A stretch of DNA of 64,000 bases from Euzebya pacifica (GTDB lineage: Bacteria; Actinomycetota; Nitriliruptoria; Euzebyales; Euzebyaceae): positions 1,116,001 through 1,180,000 of the forward strand of contig NZ_CP031165.1 of assembly GCF_003344865.1 (NCBI RefSeq), in the 5' to 3' direction. The notes beneath the pieces are model-generated. The model did no database searches and was not told where the DNA came from. It saw nothing but the letters and a program-made list of their open reading frames with translations. Made by a program: the position numbers and the translations under genes. Shown piece after piece: positions 37,366-46,159 of this stretch (position 1 is the first letter of the stretch; every line of letters begins with the position of its first letter).

Positions 37366-38712
37366 GTGCCTGAGGCACAGCTGTTCGGCGGTGACGACGA
37401 CCGCGCATCGGAGGAGACCCCGCCGGCCACCCGGCGGGTGATGTCGGGCGCCGGGGCGGGATCGGCCACGGCGCCGCTTGCCGCGCGCCTGCGTCCCCGC
37501 ACCCTCGACGAGGTCGTCGGCCAGCGCCACCTGATCGGGCCGGAGGGGCCGATCCGTCGGACGATCGCGAGCGGCCGGTTGTCCTCGATGGTCCTCTGGG
37601 GGCCGCCCGGAACCGGCAAGACGACCCTCGCCGGCGTCATCGCGGCCGAGGCCAACGCCGAGATGATCGTGCTGTCGGCCGTGACCGCGGGGGTGAAGGA
37701 CGTGCGGGCGGCGGTCGTCGAGGGTCGGGAGCGCTTGCGCCGGACCCAGCGCCGCACGATCCTCTTCGTCGACGAGATCCACCGCTTCAACAAGTCCCAG
37801 CAGGACGCGTTGCTGCCGTCGGTGGAGGCGGGCGACGTCGTGCTGATCGGCGCGACGACGGAGAACCCCTCCTTCGAGGTCAACGCTGCGCTGCTGTCCC
37901 GCAGCATCCTCTACCGGCTCGCGCCGCTGGAGGAGGACGACCTGTCGGTGCTGCTCGACCGCGGGCTGGCCGACCCCGGGCTGGAGGGGGTCACCGCCAC
38001 CGACGAGGCGCGCGCCGCGCTGCTGCATGCCGCCGACGGTGACGCCAGGGTGCTGCTGACCGGGCTGGACGCGGCCGCCGCGCTGTCGGTGGGGACCGAG
38101 GACGGCCGGATCACGCCGGAGATGGTGCAGTCGGCGCTGGCACAGCCCCACCTGCGCTACGACAAGGCGGGCGACAACCACTACGACCAGGTCAGTGCGT
38201 TCATCAAGTCGATGCGCGGGTCCGACCCGGATGCAGCGATGTACTGGCTGACCCGCATGCTGGCGGAGGGGGAGGACCCGCGGTTCCTGGCCCGGCGCAT
38301 GGTGATCCTCGCCAGCGAGGACATCGGCCTGGCCCACCCGCAAGCGCTCGCCGTGTCGGTTGCGGCGTTCCAGGCGCTGGACCGGGTCGGGCTGCCCGAG
38401 GCCCGGTTCGCGCTGTCCCAGGCCTGCATCCACCTGGCGCTTGCGCCGAAGTCCAACGCGGTCACCCGAGCGATGGCCCGGGCGGACGCGGAGGTCGAAC
38501 GGCTGGGCAACGCCCCGGTCCCGGCGTCGCTGCGGGACGCCCACTACAAGGGGGCCAAGCGGCTGGGACACGGGGTCGGGTACGCCTACCCCCACGACGA
38601 CGAGCGCGGATGGGTCGACCAGCAGTACGGCCCGGACGGCCTGCGACGCATCTACGAACCCGGCGACCACGGCGCCGAACCCACCCTCAACTCCTGGCGC
38701 GACAGCCGCTGA
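37366..38712 (+). CDS. rarA: Replication-associated recombination protein A (RarA/MgsA) ATPase
   Basis: A 448-residue AAA+ clamp-loader-like ATPase acting at stalled replication forks. It shows RPRTLDEVVGQRHLIG near residue 42, Walker A GPPGTGKTTLAGVIA, Walker B ILFVDEIHRFNKSQQDALLPSVE, sensor IGATTENPSFEVNAALLSR, and the C-terminal tetramerisation part with YDQVSAFIKSMRGSDPDAAMYWLTRML and LAHPQALAVSVAAFQA. These are textbook RarA. The start is GTG 37366, 36 bases after the septum-formation gene, probably in the same transcript. The spacer after it holds the 72-bp repeat pair. Confidence 0.92.
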   Translation: MPEAQLFGGDDDRASEETPPATRRVMSGAGAGSATAPLAARLRPRTLDEVVGQRHLIGPEGPIRRTIASGRLSSMVLWGPPGTGKTTLAGVIAAEANAEMIVLSAVTAGVKDVRAAVVEGRERLRRTQRRTILFVDEIHRFNKSQQDALLPSVEAGDVVLIGATTENPSFEVNAALLSRSILYRLAPLEEDDLSVLLDRGLADPGLEGVTATDEARAALLHAADGDARVLLTGLDAAAALSVGTEDGRITPEMVQSALAQPHLRYDKAGDNHYDQVSAFIKSMRGSDPDAAMYWLTRMLAEGEDPRFLARRMVILASEDIGLAHPQALAVSVAAFQALDRVGLPEARFALSQACIHLALAPKSNAVTRAMARADAEVERLGNAPVPASLRDAHYKGAKRLGHGVGYAYPHDDERGWVDQQYGPDGLRRIYEPGDHGAEPTLNSWRDSR

Positions 38713-38749
38713 CCCACCCCCCGGGCCCTCGACCCCCGGCCCCCCGGCG

Positions 38750-38870
38750 GTGTGTCGTCGAACCGGCCACATTTCGTCGTTGGGCGACACACGTGGGGCG
38801 CGGGCCGGGGCACTCGGCCGGGTGCGTCGTCGAACCGGCCACATGTCGTGGGTGGGCGACACACGTGGGA
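38750..38870. repeat. Two direct repeats with 72-bp period upstream of a nucleotidyltransferase gene
   Basis: TCGTCGAACCGGCCACAT occurs at 38755 and 38827, and GGGCGACACACGTGGG at 38783 and 38855, both 72 bases apart. Each unit contains facing GTGTCG and CGACAC (GTGCGTCG in the second copy) and so could form a hairpin about 40 bases long. The 191-base gap contains no gene. Confidence 0.75.
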
Positions 38871-38889
38871 TGGTGGCGCCCGGGTGGGT

Positions 38890-38895
38890 TAGCCT
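38890..38895 (+). promoter_or_regulatory. -10 box of a leaderless transcript
   Basis: TAGCCT eight bases before ATG 38904, within GGTTAGCCTGCG. The same GGTTAGCCTGCG occurs on the minus strand just before the DUF3105 start at 7571, and TAGCCTGCG also lies at 42147 upstream of the kinase gene. No clear -35 box is seen. Confidence 0.5.
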
Positions 38896-38903
38896 GCGCG
38901 ACG

Positions 38904-39905
38904 ATGCGTGCCCTGATCCTGGCGGGTGGCCGTGGCACACGGCTGCGTCCGCTCACCCACCTCATCCCCAAGCCCCTGGTCCCCTTCATGGGCGACCCCT
39001 ACGCCCACGGGCTGCTCCGGCGGCTGGTGGATGCCGGGGTCACCCGGGCCACCTTCCTCGTCGGGCGTGACGCCGCGCCCTTCCAGCCCCTCGTCGACGC
39101 CGCGCCCCAGCTGGGCCTGGCGATCGACGTCGCGACCGAGGAGATGGCGCTGGACACCGCAGGGGCCGTTCGGCGTGCCCTCGCGGGGGAGGCCGACGAA
39201 CCGGTCCTGGTGTGCAACGGCGACGTCCTGACCGACGTCGACCTCCGCCGGATCATCGACGGCCACGTCGAGTCGGGGGCCGTTGCCACCCTGACCCTCC
39301 ACGAGGTCACCGACACCTCCGCCTTCGGGGTGGTCGTCCGCAACGGCCAGGGGATGGTCCGCCGGTTCGTGGAGAAGCCCCAACCGGGCACCGTGCCCGA
39401 CAACACCATCAACGCCGGGACCTACGTCCTGCAGCCCCGCCTGTTCGACCACTTCCCGGGCGACGGCCCGCTGTCGTTCGAACGCCAGGTCTTCCCGGGC
39501 CTGCTGGACGCCGGCGAGAAGATGTTCGGCATCAACGACGACGCCTACTGGCAGGACCTCGGCACCCCGGCGCGCTACCTGGAGGGCCACCGGGCCGTCA
39601 TCGACGGCGAGTGCACCTGGCCGCTGGCCGAGGGCATGGTCGTGGTCGAGGGGCAGTCCGCCATCCACCCCAGCGCCGTGGTCGACGAGACCGCGGTGGT
39701 GCGGTTCGGCTCCGTGGTCGGCCCGCGTTGCCGGGTCGGCGCGGGCGCGGTGCTGCAGGGCGCCGTGCTGCACGAAGAGGTGGAGGTGCACGACGCCGCC
39801 GTCATCAGCGACGCCCTCGTCGGCGCGCTGTCGGAGATCGGTACCGGCGTCGTCGTCCCCAAGGGCAGCGTGCTGGGCATCCGCACCTACCTCGGCACGC
39901 GCTGA
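38904..39905 (+). CDS. Sugar-1-phosphate nucleotidyltransferase (mannose-1-phosphate guanylyltransferase-like)
   Basis: A 333-residue enzyme with MRALILAGGRGTRLRPLTHLIPKPLVPFMG at the start, the standard nucleotidyltransferase signature, VLVCNGDVLTD with the metal-binding aspartate, FVEKPQPG, and INAGTYVLQPRLFD. A C-terminal left-handed beta-helix follows (about 245-325, with SAIHPSAVVDETAVVRFGSVVG-type hexapeptides). This layout is shared by GDP-mannose and some glucose-1-phosphate enzymes. Synteny with the mycobacterial rmlD-wbbL-manC region and length favour GDP-mannose synthesis, but substrate is uncertain. The last 20 residues do not show an acetyltransferase active site. Confidence 0.75.
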   Translation: MRALILAGGRGTRLRPLTHLIPKPLVPFMGDPYAHGLLRRLVDAGVTRATFLVGRDAAPFQPLVDAAPQLGLAIDVATEEMALDTAGAVRRALAGEADEPVLVCNGDVLTDVDLRRIIDGHVESGAVATLTLHEVTDTSAFGVVVRNGQGMVRRFVEKPQPGTVPDNTINAGTYVLQPRLFDHFPGDGPLSFERQVFPGLLDAGEKMFGINDDAYWQDLGTPARYLEGHRAVIDGECTWPLAEGMVVVEGQSAIHPSAVVDETAVVRFGSVVGPRCRVGAGAVLQGAVLHEEVEVHDAAVISDALVGALSEIGTGVVVPKGSVLGIRTYLGTR

Positions 39906-39933
39906 CGCGCTGGACGCGCTGACCGGCTAAGAC

Positions 39934-40125
39934 GCGTGTCGGGCAACTGCGACGGGCGGCCCAATACCCGACAAGCGGATGGGTGGGCTCGGGCGGCCGA
40001 GCGGATGCGTGTCGGGTTCCTGCGACGGGCGGCCCAGAACCCGACAAGCGGAGGGGTGGGCTCGGGCGGCCGAGCGGATGCGTGTCGGGCAACTACGGCG
40101 GGCGGCCGAGAACCCGACACGCGGG
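39934..40125. repeat. 2.6 tandem copies of a 73-bp palindromic repeat
   Basis: GCGTGTCGGG occurs at 39934, 40007 and 40080, a period of exactly 73. Each unit has TGTCGGG facing CCCGACA about 30 bases later, so each can form a hairpin, and a GGGTGGGCTCGGGCGGCCGA spacer. Copies differ at a few bases. The array fills the 221-base gap between the convergent stops of the nucleotidyltransferase and the CWB2 gene and may act in termination. Confidence 0.85.
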
Positions 40126-40126
40126 G

Positions 40127-42070
40127 TCAGTCGGCGGTGACCAGGTCCGGGGCGGCGCCGGCGAACGTCGCCGGGCAGCCGTCGGTGATCAAGGAGCGGA
40201 TCTCCTCGCCGAAACCATCCGACAGCCTGTCGGTGTCGGCCATCAGCGCCACGAGCTCGACGAACTCGATGAACGGGGTGTCGGGTTCGCCGTCGCCGTT
40301 GGTGTCCTTGCCACGCCGGATGTCACACACCGACTGGATCACCGTGTCGGTCAACGTGTTGTTGTCCGTCGGCAGGAACACCGCGCCGCCGAAGCGGCCC
40401 GACATCATCGACGCCGCCAGCACGTAGGCGTAGTTGTCGCTGTCCACGCCACCGCCGAGGGGCACGCCCGAGGCGTAGACCTCCGTGTCGGGGATCAGCG
40501 TGTCCTCGCCGCCGAACCGCTGGATCATCTCGCGACCGAACTGGCTGACCGCCGCACCCGTCGCGATGCGGCTGTCACCACCCCAGCGGCAGGTCCACCG
40601 GGGGATCTGGGAGCCGTCGGGGTTGGTGTTGGCGCAGAACTGCCGCCACGGGTTGGAGGTGTCGTCGGTGAGCGCCGCGCCGGGCCCGCCGAAGGCGTAG
40701 CCGTTGGTGTTGGCGTGGTCACGGATCGAGCGAAGCGTGTCGCTGGAGATCACCGCCGAGCCACCGATGAACTGGATGGCCTGGGGTCGCAGCTGGTCCA
40801 GCGCCGCGAGGGTCGCGGCGGGTGCGGGGCCCGTGGCGCCGGTCAGCAGGACCGGGAAGCCCCACAGCGCCCCCACCTGCCCGGCCAGCACCGCGTCGGG
40901 CCAGTTGTCCTGGTTGGCCATCAGCACCATGTTGGTGTCGGGGAACCCGGCGTTGCGGGCCGCGAAGTCCTGGGTTCGCTGCCGCACCTCGAGGGCCACC
41001 GCAGCGGCGGTGTCCACGCGGGTCGGGCCCGACAGGCGCCGCGCGTCGTAACCGAGCTCGCGCAGGTGGTCCATGACCCCCTCGTCGATCGCGGCGGTGC
41101 CGCCGAGGACGTACACGGGGAACCCGCGAGGCACCGTCCGGACCAGCTCCTGCTTGGTGGCGGGTGCCAGCCGGGTGTGGTCCTGCCCGAGGGTGGGGCC
41201 GGAAGTGGGGGAGTAGGTGAACAGCAACGGACCCTGGCCGAAGCCGAGGGAGGACCCGGCCAGTGCGTCGGCGAAGTTGTCGTCGCGCACGATCACGGCC
41301 CACTGGCCGGTGTAGGGCTCGTACTCCTGCGTGGACAGGTCGTTGAAGACGAACTGGCTGATCGCCACGGCCTGGCTGACCGGCTCGGTGCCGCCGATGA
41401 AGCAGGCCACCCGTGCGACCGTGACCTCGCTGCCGGTCTCGGTCGGCGCGTCGCAGAAGGGGTTCTCGTCGCCGCGGGGCATCCGTACCGACGCGTCGGT
41501 GTCGGGCCAGCGGTCCATCGCCACGGCCGCACCGTCGGTCTCCTCGTAGGCCATCTGCACGCTGTAGCGCACGTCGGGGCTGTCGGGGATGCAGCTGGGC
41601 TGGAGGACGAAGTCGATGCCCTGGAAGCTCGGGTCCAGCTCCACCTGGGCGTCGCAGTCGGCCACCTGGCCGCCGGCGCCGTCCTCGATGCTGCGGACCA
41701 GGCTCGTGCCGTTGTGGAACAGACGGAGCACCAGCTCGGGGTTCGGGTCGCCGTCGGTGGACAGGGCAACCTGCAGCGCAGTGTCGTCGTTGGTCCACGA
41801 CGCGTCCTGCAGGGGGTTGTTGCCTGCGGCGAACACGGTGGTCAGCCGGATCGGCTCCCCCTGCGGGAACTCGGGGGAGGAGCTGGTGTCGGGATACTGC
41901 AGGCAGGTGCCGACGATGTCGGCCACGTCGACGCCGCCGGCGTCACCGGCCGGATCGGAGAAGCAACCGAAGGAGGCGTACTCCTCGCCCTGCGCCGGCA
42001 GCGCGGTGAGGAGCCCCATGGTCAGCATGACCACGAGCAGGGTGGCGGTACGGCGATGCGGTGCAGACAT
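40127..42070 (-). CDS. Secreted CWB2 cell-wall-binding protein with unique flanking regions
   Basis: A 647-residue exported protein. A signal peptide (residues 1-28, ending ALPAQGE) precedes about 220 residues that look like a beta-rich, calcium-type domain (DPAGDAGGVDVADIVG, LSTDGDPNPELVLRLF). CWB2 units follow at about 255-480: WAVIVRDDNFADALAGSSLG, YVLGGTAAIDEGV, RLSGPTRVDTAAAVAL, MVLMANQDNWPDAVLAG and IQFIGGSAVISSDTL. The C-terminal part has further DNYAYVLAASMMSGRFGG and a DTNGDGEPD loop that could bind calcium. The function outside wall attachment is unknown. It is divergent from the kinase gene. Confidence 0.78.
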   Translation of the reverse strand: MSAPHRRTATLLVVMLTMGLLTALPAQGEEYASFGCFSDPAGDAGGVDVADIVGTCLQYPDTSSSPEFPQGEPIRLTTVFAAGNNPLQDASWTNDDTALQVALSTDGDPNPELVLRLFHNGTSLVRSIEDGAGGQVADCDAQVELDPSFQGIDFVLQPSCIPDSPDVRYSVQMAYEETDGAAVAMDRWPDTDASVRMPRGDENPFCDAPTETGSEVTVARVACFIGGTEPVSQAVAISQFVFNDLSTQEYEPYTGQWAVIVRDDNFADALAGSSLGFGQGPLLFTYSPTSGPTLGQDHTRLAPATKQELVRTVPRGFPVYVLGGTAAIDEGVMDHLRELGYDARRLSGPTRVDTAAAVALEVRQRTQDFAARNAGFPDTNMVLMANQDNWPDAVLAGQVGALWGFPVLLTGATGPAPAATLAALDQLRPQAIQFIGGSAVISSDTLRSIRDHANTNGYAFGGPGAALTDDTSNPWRQFCANTNPDGSQIPRWTCRWGGDSRIATGAAVSQFGREMIQRFGGEDTLIPDTEVYASGVPLGGGVDSDNYAYVLAASMMSGRFGGAVFLPTDNNTLTDTVIQSVCDIRRGKDTNGDGEPDTPFIEFVELVALMADTDRLSDGFGEEIRSLITDGCPATFAGAAPDLVTAD

Positions 42071-42130
42071 GTATCGAACCTGTGACGTCGGGGGCCGAGA
42101 AGCCGCTACGGGCGTGCGAACGAACGATAC
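42071..42130. promoter_or_regulatory. Divergent promoter region with GTATCG/CGATAC inverted repeat
   Basis: GTATCGAAC begins one base upstream of the CWB2 start codon at 42070, and GAACGATAC lies at 42122-42130, so GTATCG and CGATAC face each other across about 48 bases. The spacer also contains TAGCCTGCG at 42147 upstream of the kinase. A shared operator for both genes is possible. Confidence 0.25.
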
Positions 42131-42186
42131 GACCCTCGGAAGGGAGTAGCCTGCGTGTACGACATTCTTCAGGGGCTGCCCAACCG

Positions 42187-43836
42187 ATGACCGACATCCC
42201 GTACTCGCCTGACGAGCCGGACCCGGACTGGGTCCGCTTCGCCATGCCGGACGACTTCGTCGACGCCGTGCGGGTCGGCCGGGGTGGCTTCGGCTACGTC
42301 TTCAGGGCACGTGAGCTGTCGCTGTCACGCGTCGTGGCGATCAAGGTCCTGAACCAGCCGAGCTCGACGGAGAAGGCCGACCAGAAGTTCACCCGTGAGC
42401 TGCAGGCCATGGGCACGCTCGCCGGCCACCCCCACATCATCACCGTCTACACGTGGGGCAAGACCTCGGGCGGCTACCCCTACATCGTCATGGCCTACAT
42501 GCCGGGCGGGTCGCTGAAGGACCTCGTCGACAACCAGGGCGTCATGGCGTGGCCCGACGCGTTCGCCGCGGGCATCAAGGTCGCCGGTGCGCTGGAGACC
42601 GCCCATCGGGCCGGCATCCTGCACCGCGACATCAAGCCCGAGAACATCCTGCTCAACGGCTTCGGCGAACCGTCCCTGGGTGACTTCGGCATCGCTCGCA
42701 TCACCGGCGGCACCGAGACCGCCACCGGGTCGATCACGGGGTCGTTGTCCCATGTGGCCCCCGAGGTGCTGGAGGGCAACCGTCCCACCGCCTCCGCCGA
42801 CGTCTACTCCATGGCCTCCACCCTGTACGCGCTCGTGCAGGGGCGGCCCGCCTTCGCCAGCGAGGGCGACGAGACCCTGACGCCGATGCTGGCCCGCATC
42901 CTGCTGAACCCGATGCCGCCGGTGACCGCCCAGGAGGTCCCCCCGGACGTCGTGGCGCTCATCGACCAGGGCCTGGCCAAGAAGCCGGAGGACCGGTACC
43001 CGTCGGTCGAGGCCTTCGGCAACGCCATGGCCGACGTCCTGTCCGCGCACGGCATGAGTGCCCCCGGGATGCTCATCAGGGGCGACGCCGATGACGAGGT
43101 GTCCGCCTCGGGCGCGAAGACCGGCGAGTTCACCGCCCCGGGCGTCCGGGTCGGCGACCTGCCGACCGTCGACCGGCAGCCCCCGGTCCAGGCCAGCGGG
43201 TCCACGACCGGTGAGGGGCTGGTGGTCGGTGCAGCCGCAGCAGCGGCGGGGGCGCCTCCCACCCATCGCGTCAGCGAGTCGATCCTGCCGCCGACCGCTC
43301 CGCCTGTCCCGCCGGCCGACGACTCCTCCCGGCGGGGGCTGTTCATCGGCATCGCCGCCGTCCTTGCCGCCGCCGTGATCGGCATCGTCGGCGTGGTCGC
43401 GTTCGGTGGGGACGATTCGGTGGCCACCGATGACCCGACGCCCACCGAGTCGGTCAGCGCCAGCGAGACCGAACCCTCCGAGGAGGATGCGACGCCGTCG
43501 GAGTCCGAGACGGACACGGTCAAGGAGGGGACCAACGGCCTGGTCATCCCCACGGAGTCGGAGACCCCGACGGAGACGGCCAGCCCGAGCGAGACCGCGA
43601 CGGCCACCGAGATCCCGGTCGAGGAGACCGTCGAACCCGCCCCCGTGCCGCAGGCCCCGCCGCCTGCACCGGCCCCGCCGCCGCCGGCTCCCGCGCCGCC
43701 ACCTCCGGCTCCGGCCCCACCGCCACCGCCTCCGCCACCACCTCCACCTCCACCGCCACCACCGCCACCTCCACCGCCACCGCCACCACCGCCACCGCCA
43801 CCGCCACCACCACCTCCGACGTCGTCGGCTGACTGA
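42187..43836 (+). CDS. Membrane Ser/Thr protein kinase with polyproline external tail
   Basis: A 549-residue Hanks-type kinase. The catalytic domain (about 25-285) has GRGGFGYVFRA, the VVAIKVL lysine, LHRDIKPENILLNG and GDFGIARI, so it should be active. Residues 290-380 are a flexible linker. A membrane helix lies at about 383-405 (LFIGIAAVLAAAVIGIVGVVAF). The external part has no PASTA repeats; instead it is Thr/Ser/Glu-rich and ends in about 65 residues of proline with a few alanines, encoded by CCN triplets from about 43630 to 43815. The tail may span the wall. The TGA overlaps the next ATG by one base, coupling it to the CopC-CopD gene. The ATG follows CAGGGG at a distance. Confidence 0.85.
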   Translation: MTDIPYSPDEPDPDWVRFAMPDDFVDAVRVGRGGFGYVFRARELSLSRVVAIKVLNQPSSTEKADQKFTRELQAMGTLAGHPHIITVYTWGKTSGGYPYIVMAYMPGGSLKDLVDNQGVMAWPDAFAAGIKVAGALETAHRAGILHRDIKPENILLNGFGEPSLGDFGIARITGGTETATGSITGSLSHVAPEVLEGNRPTASADVYSMASTLYALVQGRPAFASEGDETLTPMLARILLNPMPPVTAQEVPPDVVALIDQGLAKKPEDRYPSVEAFGNAMADVLSAHGMSAPGMLIRGDADDEVSASGAKTGEFTAPGVRVGDLPTVDRQPPVQASGSTTGEGLVVGAAAAAAGAPPTHRVSESILPPTAPPVPPADDSSRRGLFIGIAAVLAAAVIGIVGVVAFGGDDSVATDDPTPTESVSASETEPSEEDATPSESETDTVKEGTNGLVIPTESETPTETASPSETATATEIPVEETVEPAPVPQAPPPAPAPPPPAPAPPPPAPAPPPPPPPPPPPPPPPPPPPPPPPPPPPPPPPPPPTSSAD

Positions 43837-46112
43837 TGGTGCGGTCGCCGGAGTCCACGGGACGTGTGGGCCGGTTCGTGCTGGCCCTGGTCATGGCTGC
43901 CCTGGGCCTGGCCCTTCTGGCGGGACCGGCGTCGGCGCACACCTCCCTCGTCGCGTCGTCACCAGCGTCGGGTGAACGGCTCGCGTACTCGCCCGACGAG
44001 ATCGTCCTGACCTTCGCGACCGCGGTCGACCCCCGCACGGTCACCGCGGAGTTGCGCAGCGCCGACGGTGAGGTCGTTGCCGTCGAGCCCCTCTCGGGCG
44101 AGACCGGCGACACCACCGTGGTGGCCTTCGCGGTCCCCCGCCTGCCCCACGCCGTCTACGGCCTGGCATGGCAGTCGGTCGGCGACGACGGCCATCGGGT
44201 CCTCGGTGAGGTCCTCTTCGGCGTCGGCACCGAGGTCGGTGGGACGACCAGCGTCGCCGGCGGGGCCACTCCCATGGCCCGTGCGCTGGACAGCGCCGGA
44301 CTGGCCCTGCGGATCGCGTGGTACGTCGTCCTCGCCCTCCTCGCGGGCGTCGCCGTGGTCGGACGCGCCGGTGTGGCGGGCGACGTCGCCCGTCGCAGGA
44401 TCGGCGGGCTGCTCCTCCTCGGCGCGGTCGTGGCGCTGGGCCGCGGCGGGGTGGCGCTGGCGATCCTGCTGGAGGCGGGGGCCGGCGACCTGGCCTGGAC
44501 CTCCCGCGGCACCGTCGGGTTCGCCGCCGTCGGTGTGCTGCTGGGGCTGCTTGCCGTCGCCGCCAGCCGGAGGACAGCCGGGCCCGAAGCACGGTCGACG
44601 CCGACACCAGCGCTGGTCGGGCTGCTCGTCGCCGTCATCGGGGGGACCCTGGCCGGGCACGCGCTGTCCCGGGAGGACCCGGTGCTCGCCGTCACCTTCG
44701 GCATCCTCCACCTCGGTGCCGCTGCCGCGTGGACAGGCCCCTTGCTGGTGGTGCTGCTCGTCGCCCGCACACCTGCATGGCGAGGCCTGGACGCAGAGGA
44801 ACGCACCGCCCAGCTGCGCGCGTCGCTGCGACGGATGGTCCCCGTCGCCGGCTGGTCGCTGGCGGTGGTCGGGGCCACGGGCCTGCTGCTGGCCGCCCGC
44901 GCGTGGTCCGGTATCCAGGGCGGGGTGCTGGCCGTCCTGGTGGTCAAGGCGCTGGTCGTGCTCGCCGTTGCCGTGCCGCTCGGGATCTGGCACCACCGGA
45001 CGCGGGAGGGGTGGGTCGACGTGCCCCGCACCGCGCGGGTCGAGGCGCTGGGGCTGGTCGTCGCCCTCGTGCTGGGTGCGGTCCTCGTCGGGTGGGACCC
45101 CGGGTGGAGCCAGGGGACCGGCGGGCTGGACCCGGCGGTCGCGGCCGTGCTGGACGGGACCGCCGACGACCCGACGCTCTGCATGGACCTCGAGGTCGGC
45201 CGGGCCGCCTGCTACCGCTCCACCCTGTCGACCGTCCTCGCGACCCAGGGGCCGCAGGCGGCCATCGATGCCGCCGTTGCCGCGCAGGCCGTCGACAGCT
45301 ACGTCGCGGAGAACTGCCATCAGGTCGTGCACGACATCGGCAACGACGCGGCCGAGCAGATCGACGACATGGCCGACGCCCTGGCGGTCGACGGCTCGGC
45401 CTGCTGGTCGGGCTACTTCCACGGCTTCATCGAGGCACGCCTGGCCGAGATCGACGACGACGCGCTGTCGGACCGGCTGCCCACTTTCTGCGACGGGGCC
45501 GCGGATCCCCAGTACTCCTTCACGCACTACAACTGCCTCCACGGGCTGGGCCACGGGCTGATGCTGCGGGTCGACGCGGACCTGTTCGAGGCCCTGCCGC
45601 TGTGCCGTGACCTCGAGGAGTTCTGGCTGGTCCGTTCCTGCGCCAGCGGGGCGTTCATGGAGAACGTCATGGCCGCCCAGCAGGGCCTGCAGACCCCCGG
45701 CGTCCCCACCGACGACCTCCGCTACCCCTGCACCGACGTCGACGCGGACCTGTCGGAGGACTGCTGGATGATGCAGACGTCCATGATCATCTGGCGGCTC
45801 GGAGGTGACCTTCCCGGGGCCTTCGAGTGGTGCGACAGCGTCGACGGCCTCGACCGGACGGCCTGCTACCGGTCCATGGGCCGCGACATCTCCTCCATCG
45901 CCGCGCTCGACCCGGACGGGGTGATCCAGCGATGCAGCATGGGCTCGGCGGACGCGGCCCACTGGTGCATCGACGGGGCGGCGTCCAACGCCGTGTACGA
46001 GACGTCGGCACGCGAATCCGCCGACGCGCTGTGCGCCGCGGTGCAGGAGGACTGGACCGCCGCATGCGAGGTGAGCCGTGACCAGGCGTTGTCCACGGTC
46101 GCGCTGGGCTGA
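43836..46112 (+). CDS. CopC-CopD fusion with a C-terminal Cys/His-rich extracellular domain
   Basis: A 758-residue protein in three parts. After a signal peptide (ending GPASAHTS, so the mature protein begins with histidine), residues 35-128 are a CopC copper-binding domain (HTSLVASSPASGERL, GLAWQSVGDDGHRVLGEVLFGVG). Residues about 150-420 form a CopD-like multi-pass membrane region. The last 330 residues (about 430-758) are a domain I cannot name, with 16 cysteines and repeated Cys-His-Gly motifs: NCHQVVHDIGND, ACWSGYFHGF, NCLHGLGHGLML, SCASGAFMEN and two ACYRS. It should lie outside the membrane. CopC with CopD takes up copper; the added domain may bind copper or heme or be disulfide-linked. 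ATG 43836 overlaps the kinase stop. Confidence 0.78.
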   Translation: MVRSPESTGRVGRFVLALVMAALGLALLAGPASAHTSLVASSPASGERLAYSPDEIVLTFATAVDPRTVTAELRSADGEVVAVEPLSGETGDTTVVAFAVPRLPHAVYGLAWQSVGDDGHRVLGEVLFGVGTEVGGTTSVAGGATPMARALDSAGLALRIAWYVVLALLAGVAVVGRAGVAGDVARRRIGGLLLLGAVVALGRGGVALAILLEAGAGDLAWTSRGTVGFAAVGVLLGLLAVAASRRTAGPEARSTPTPALVGLLVAVIGGTLAGHALSREDPVLAVTFGILHLGAAAAWTGPLLVVLLVARTPAWRGLDAEERTAQLRASLRRMVPVAGWSLAVVGATGLLLAARAWSGIQGGVLAVLVVKALVVLAVAVPLGIWHHRTREGWVDVPRTARVEALGLVVALVLGAVLVGWDPGWSQGTGGLDPAVAAVLDGTADDPTLCMDLEVGRAACYRSTLSTVLATQGPQAAIDAAVAAQAVDSYVAENCHQVVHDIGNDAAEQIDDMADALAVDGSACWSGYFHGFIEARLAEIDDDALSDRLPTFCDGAADPQYSFTHYNCLHGLGHGLMLRVDADLFEALPLCRDLEEFWLVRSCASGAFMENVMAAQQGLQTPGVPTDDLRYPCTDVDADLSEDCWMMQTSMIIWRLGGDLPGAFEWCDSVDGLDRTACYRSMGRDISSIAALDPDGVIQRCSMGSADAAHWCIDGAASNAVYETSARESADALCAAVQEDWTAACEVSRDQALSTVALG

Positions 46113-46146
46113 CCCCGGACAGGTTCGAGGGGGTTTCGGTCCGGGG
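46113..46146 (+). terminator. Hairpin between the copper gene and the metallopeptidase gene
   Basis: CCCCGGAC at 46113-46120 pairs with GTCCGGGG at 46139-46146 around an 18-base loop, directly after the TGA of the CopC-CopD gene. No T-run follows, and the next start codon is only 14 bases on, so it could be a terminator or control translation of the next gene. Confidence 0.3.
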
Positions 46147-46159
46147 TAGACCTTTGACC

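Noticed and set aside
46154..46159. TTG start for the zinc-ribbon metallopeptidase
   Set aside because: It is possible and adds two residues, but the spacing of the TAGACC box favours GTG 46160.
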